DNA of 5,519 bases from Actinomycetota bacterium (GTDB lineage: Bacteria; Actinomycetota; Actinomycetes; Streptosporangiales; Streptosporangiaceae), in the NCBI GenBank assembly GCA_003140115.1, contig PLIQ01000388.1, positions 1,588 to 7,106 of the forward strand, read 5' to 3'. The notes beneath the pieces were generated by a model. That model did no database searches and had not been told where the DNA came from. It was given only the letters and a program-made list of their open reading frames with translations. The translations under genes were made by a program, and so were the position numbers. Positions 4,572 through 5,519 of this stretch are shown here, piece by piece. How positions within the stretch are numbered: position 1 is the stretch's first letter; each line of letters starts with the position of its first letter.

Positions 4572-5419
4572 CTACCGTCACTACCTCACCTGCTGGCGGC
4601 GCCCAGCGCATCGCCGGACCCCTGCCGCCGCGGCCCCGGCGGTTCGTCCGCTACTTGCGCGAGACCGGCCTGCTCGTCGGCCGGGGCCTGCGCACCATAC
4701 CCAGGGTCCCGGAGCGGCTGAGCGACGTGACCATCCAGCCGATCATGTTCACCTTGCTGTTCTTGTACGTGTTCGGCTCGGCCATCCATGTTCCTGGCAG
4801 CTACCAGGACTACCTGCTGCCCGGCTTGCTCGGCCAGAGCGTGGCCTTCGGCGTGATTGGCGCCGGCGTGGCCACCTCGACCGATTTCTCGAGCGGCGTG
4901 GTGGACCGCTTCCGGTCGCTGCCGGTCATCCGGATGTCGGTCATCTCCGCTCAGGTGATCGGCCAGATCATTGAGCAGATCCTCGGCATCGTGATCGTGG
5001 CCGGGGTGGGGCTCGCCCTCGGCTGGCGCCCGCACCTGGGCGGCGGCCGGGCCGTGGAGCTAGTGGCCCTGATGCTGCTCGGGCTGTTCGCCTTCACCTG
5101 GGTCGGGGTCCTCGCGGGCATGCTGATCCGCAGCTCCGACGCCATGCAGGGCATCGGGTTCGCCGTCATGCTGCCGCTGTCGTTTCTGGCCGGCACGTTC
5201 GTGCCGATCTCCGGGATGAAGCTCGTGCCCCGCGCCATCGCTGAATGGGATCCGCTGTCGGCGCTGGTGGCGGCCGTCCGCCAGGTCTGCCAGGGGACCC
5301 AGTCAAGTGGCTCCCTGCAGCTCGACCATCCGGTGCCGGCCATGATCGCCTGGTGCTTGCTGATTATCGCGGTCTGCGTGCCCCTGGCCCTGCGCCGGTT
5401 CAGGACCGCCAGCGCATGA
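4568..5419 (+). CDS. drrB: ABC-2 type permease, DrrB type
   Basis: The 283-residue membrane subunit paired with the ATPase. After a cytoplasmic N-terminus (1-54), about six hydrophobic segments are seen: about 56-73, 82-103, 127-151, 164-187, 195-214 and 257-275. The cytoplasmic loop FSSGVVDRFRSLPV (107-120) is the family motif thought to contact the ATPase. FLAGTFVPISGM (207-217) and WDPLSALVAAVR (227-238) are also typical of DrrB/ABC-2 permeases. The start is firm: ATG overlaps the ATPase stop (ATGA), and GGAGG lies 7 bases upstream. Two subunits of each kind should form the exporter. The substrate cannot be told. Confidence 0.92.
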   Translation: MTTVTTSPAGGAQRIAGPLPPRPRRFVRYLRETGLLVGRGLRTIPRVPERLSDVTIQPIMFTLLFLYVFGSAIHVPGSYQDYLLPGLLGQSVAFGVIGAGVATSTDFSSGVVDRFRSLPVIRMSVISAQVIGQIIEQILGIVIVAGVGLALGWRPHLGGGRAVELVALMLLGLFAFTWVGVLAGMLIRSSDAMQGIGFAVMLPLSFLAGTFVPISGMKLVPRAIAEWDPLSALVAAVRQVCQGTQSSGSLQLDHPVPAMIAWCLLIIAVCVPLALRRFRTASA

Positions 5420-5519
5420 GACAAGTCGGGGCGTCCCGCGATCATCTCCTGTGCCGCCGGAAACTCGATCACGTCTTTGAACTGCCGAGATGCCCCGAAC
5501 CGGGACGGCCTGGGCCGCC
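5420..5519. other. Right edge, no gene supported
   Basis: These 100 bases after the permease hold no convincing terminator. One minus-strand frame is open from the window edge and includes FKDVIEFPAAQEMIAGRPDL; it could be the end of a convergent gene, but it also runs on antisense to the permease, so it is not called. Confidence 0.25.

Noticed and set aside
4951..5472. Open minus-strand frame over the permease end
   Set aside because: Mostly antisense to the permease; only its part beyond 5419 might be real, which is too little to call.

Overview
The window is high-GC DNA (GC-rich third codon positions, frequent GTG starts, two apparently leaderless promoters), which points to an actinomycete. 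That is a call from composition and gene families; no species can be named.

Layout. Left part, minus strand (read right to left): a TetR-family repressor (2105-1494), a patatin-like serine acyl hydrolase (1314-319) and the first 70 residues of an alpha/beta hydrolase cut by the window edge (212-1). The tetR promoter region carries three related 19-bp palindromes with starts 31 and 33 bp apart. The patatin gene has its own promoter, a 19-residue upstream ORF with a perfect ribosome binding site, and a hairpin that would cover the patatin ribosome binding site. Middle, minus strand: a VapBC-type toxin-antitoxin pair (RHH antitoxin 3145-2918, PIN toxin 2918-2481) with a TAATG overlap and a repeat-type operator on its promoter. 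Right part, plus strand: a two-gene ABC exporter of the DrrAB type (ATPase 3585-4571, permease 4568-5419) joined by an ATGA overlap.

The two longest gene-poor stretches are 2106-2480 and 3146-3584. The first holds the operators, then sequence with no convincing gene. The second holds the antitoxin promoter, a likely terminator facing leftward, and open fragments that look like decayed coding sequence just before the ABC operon.

Reading: three small modules (a regulated lipolytic operon, a toxin-antitoxin pair, a drug or lipid exporter) stand side by side, with decayed sequence between them, as in an accessory region. The most interesting points are the candidate translational switch upstream of the patatin gene, the three-site operator with an apparently unused rightward promoter, and a patatin N-terminus that seems borrowed from an alpha/beta hydrolase.
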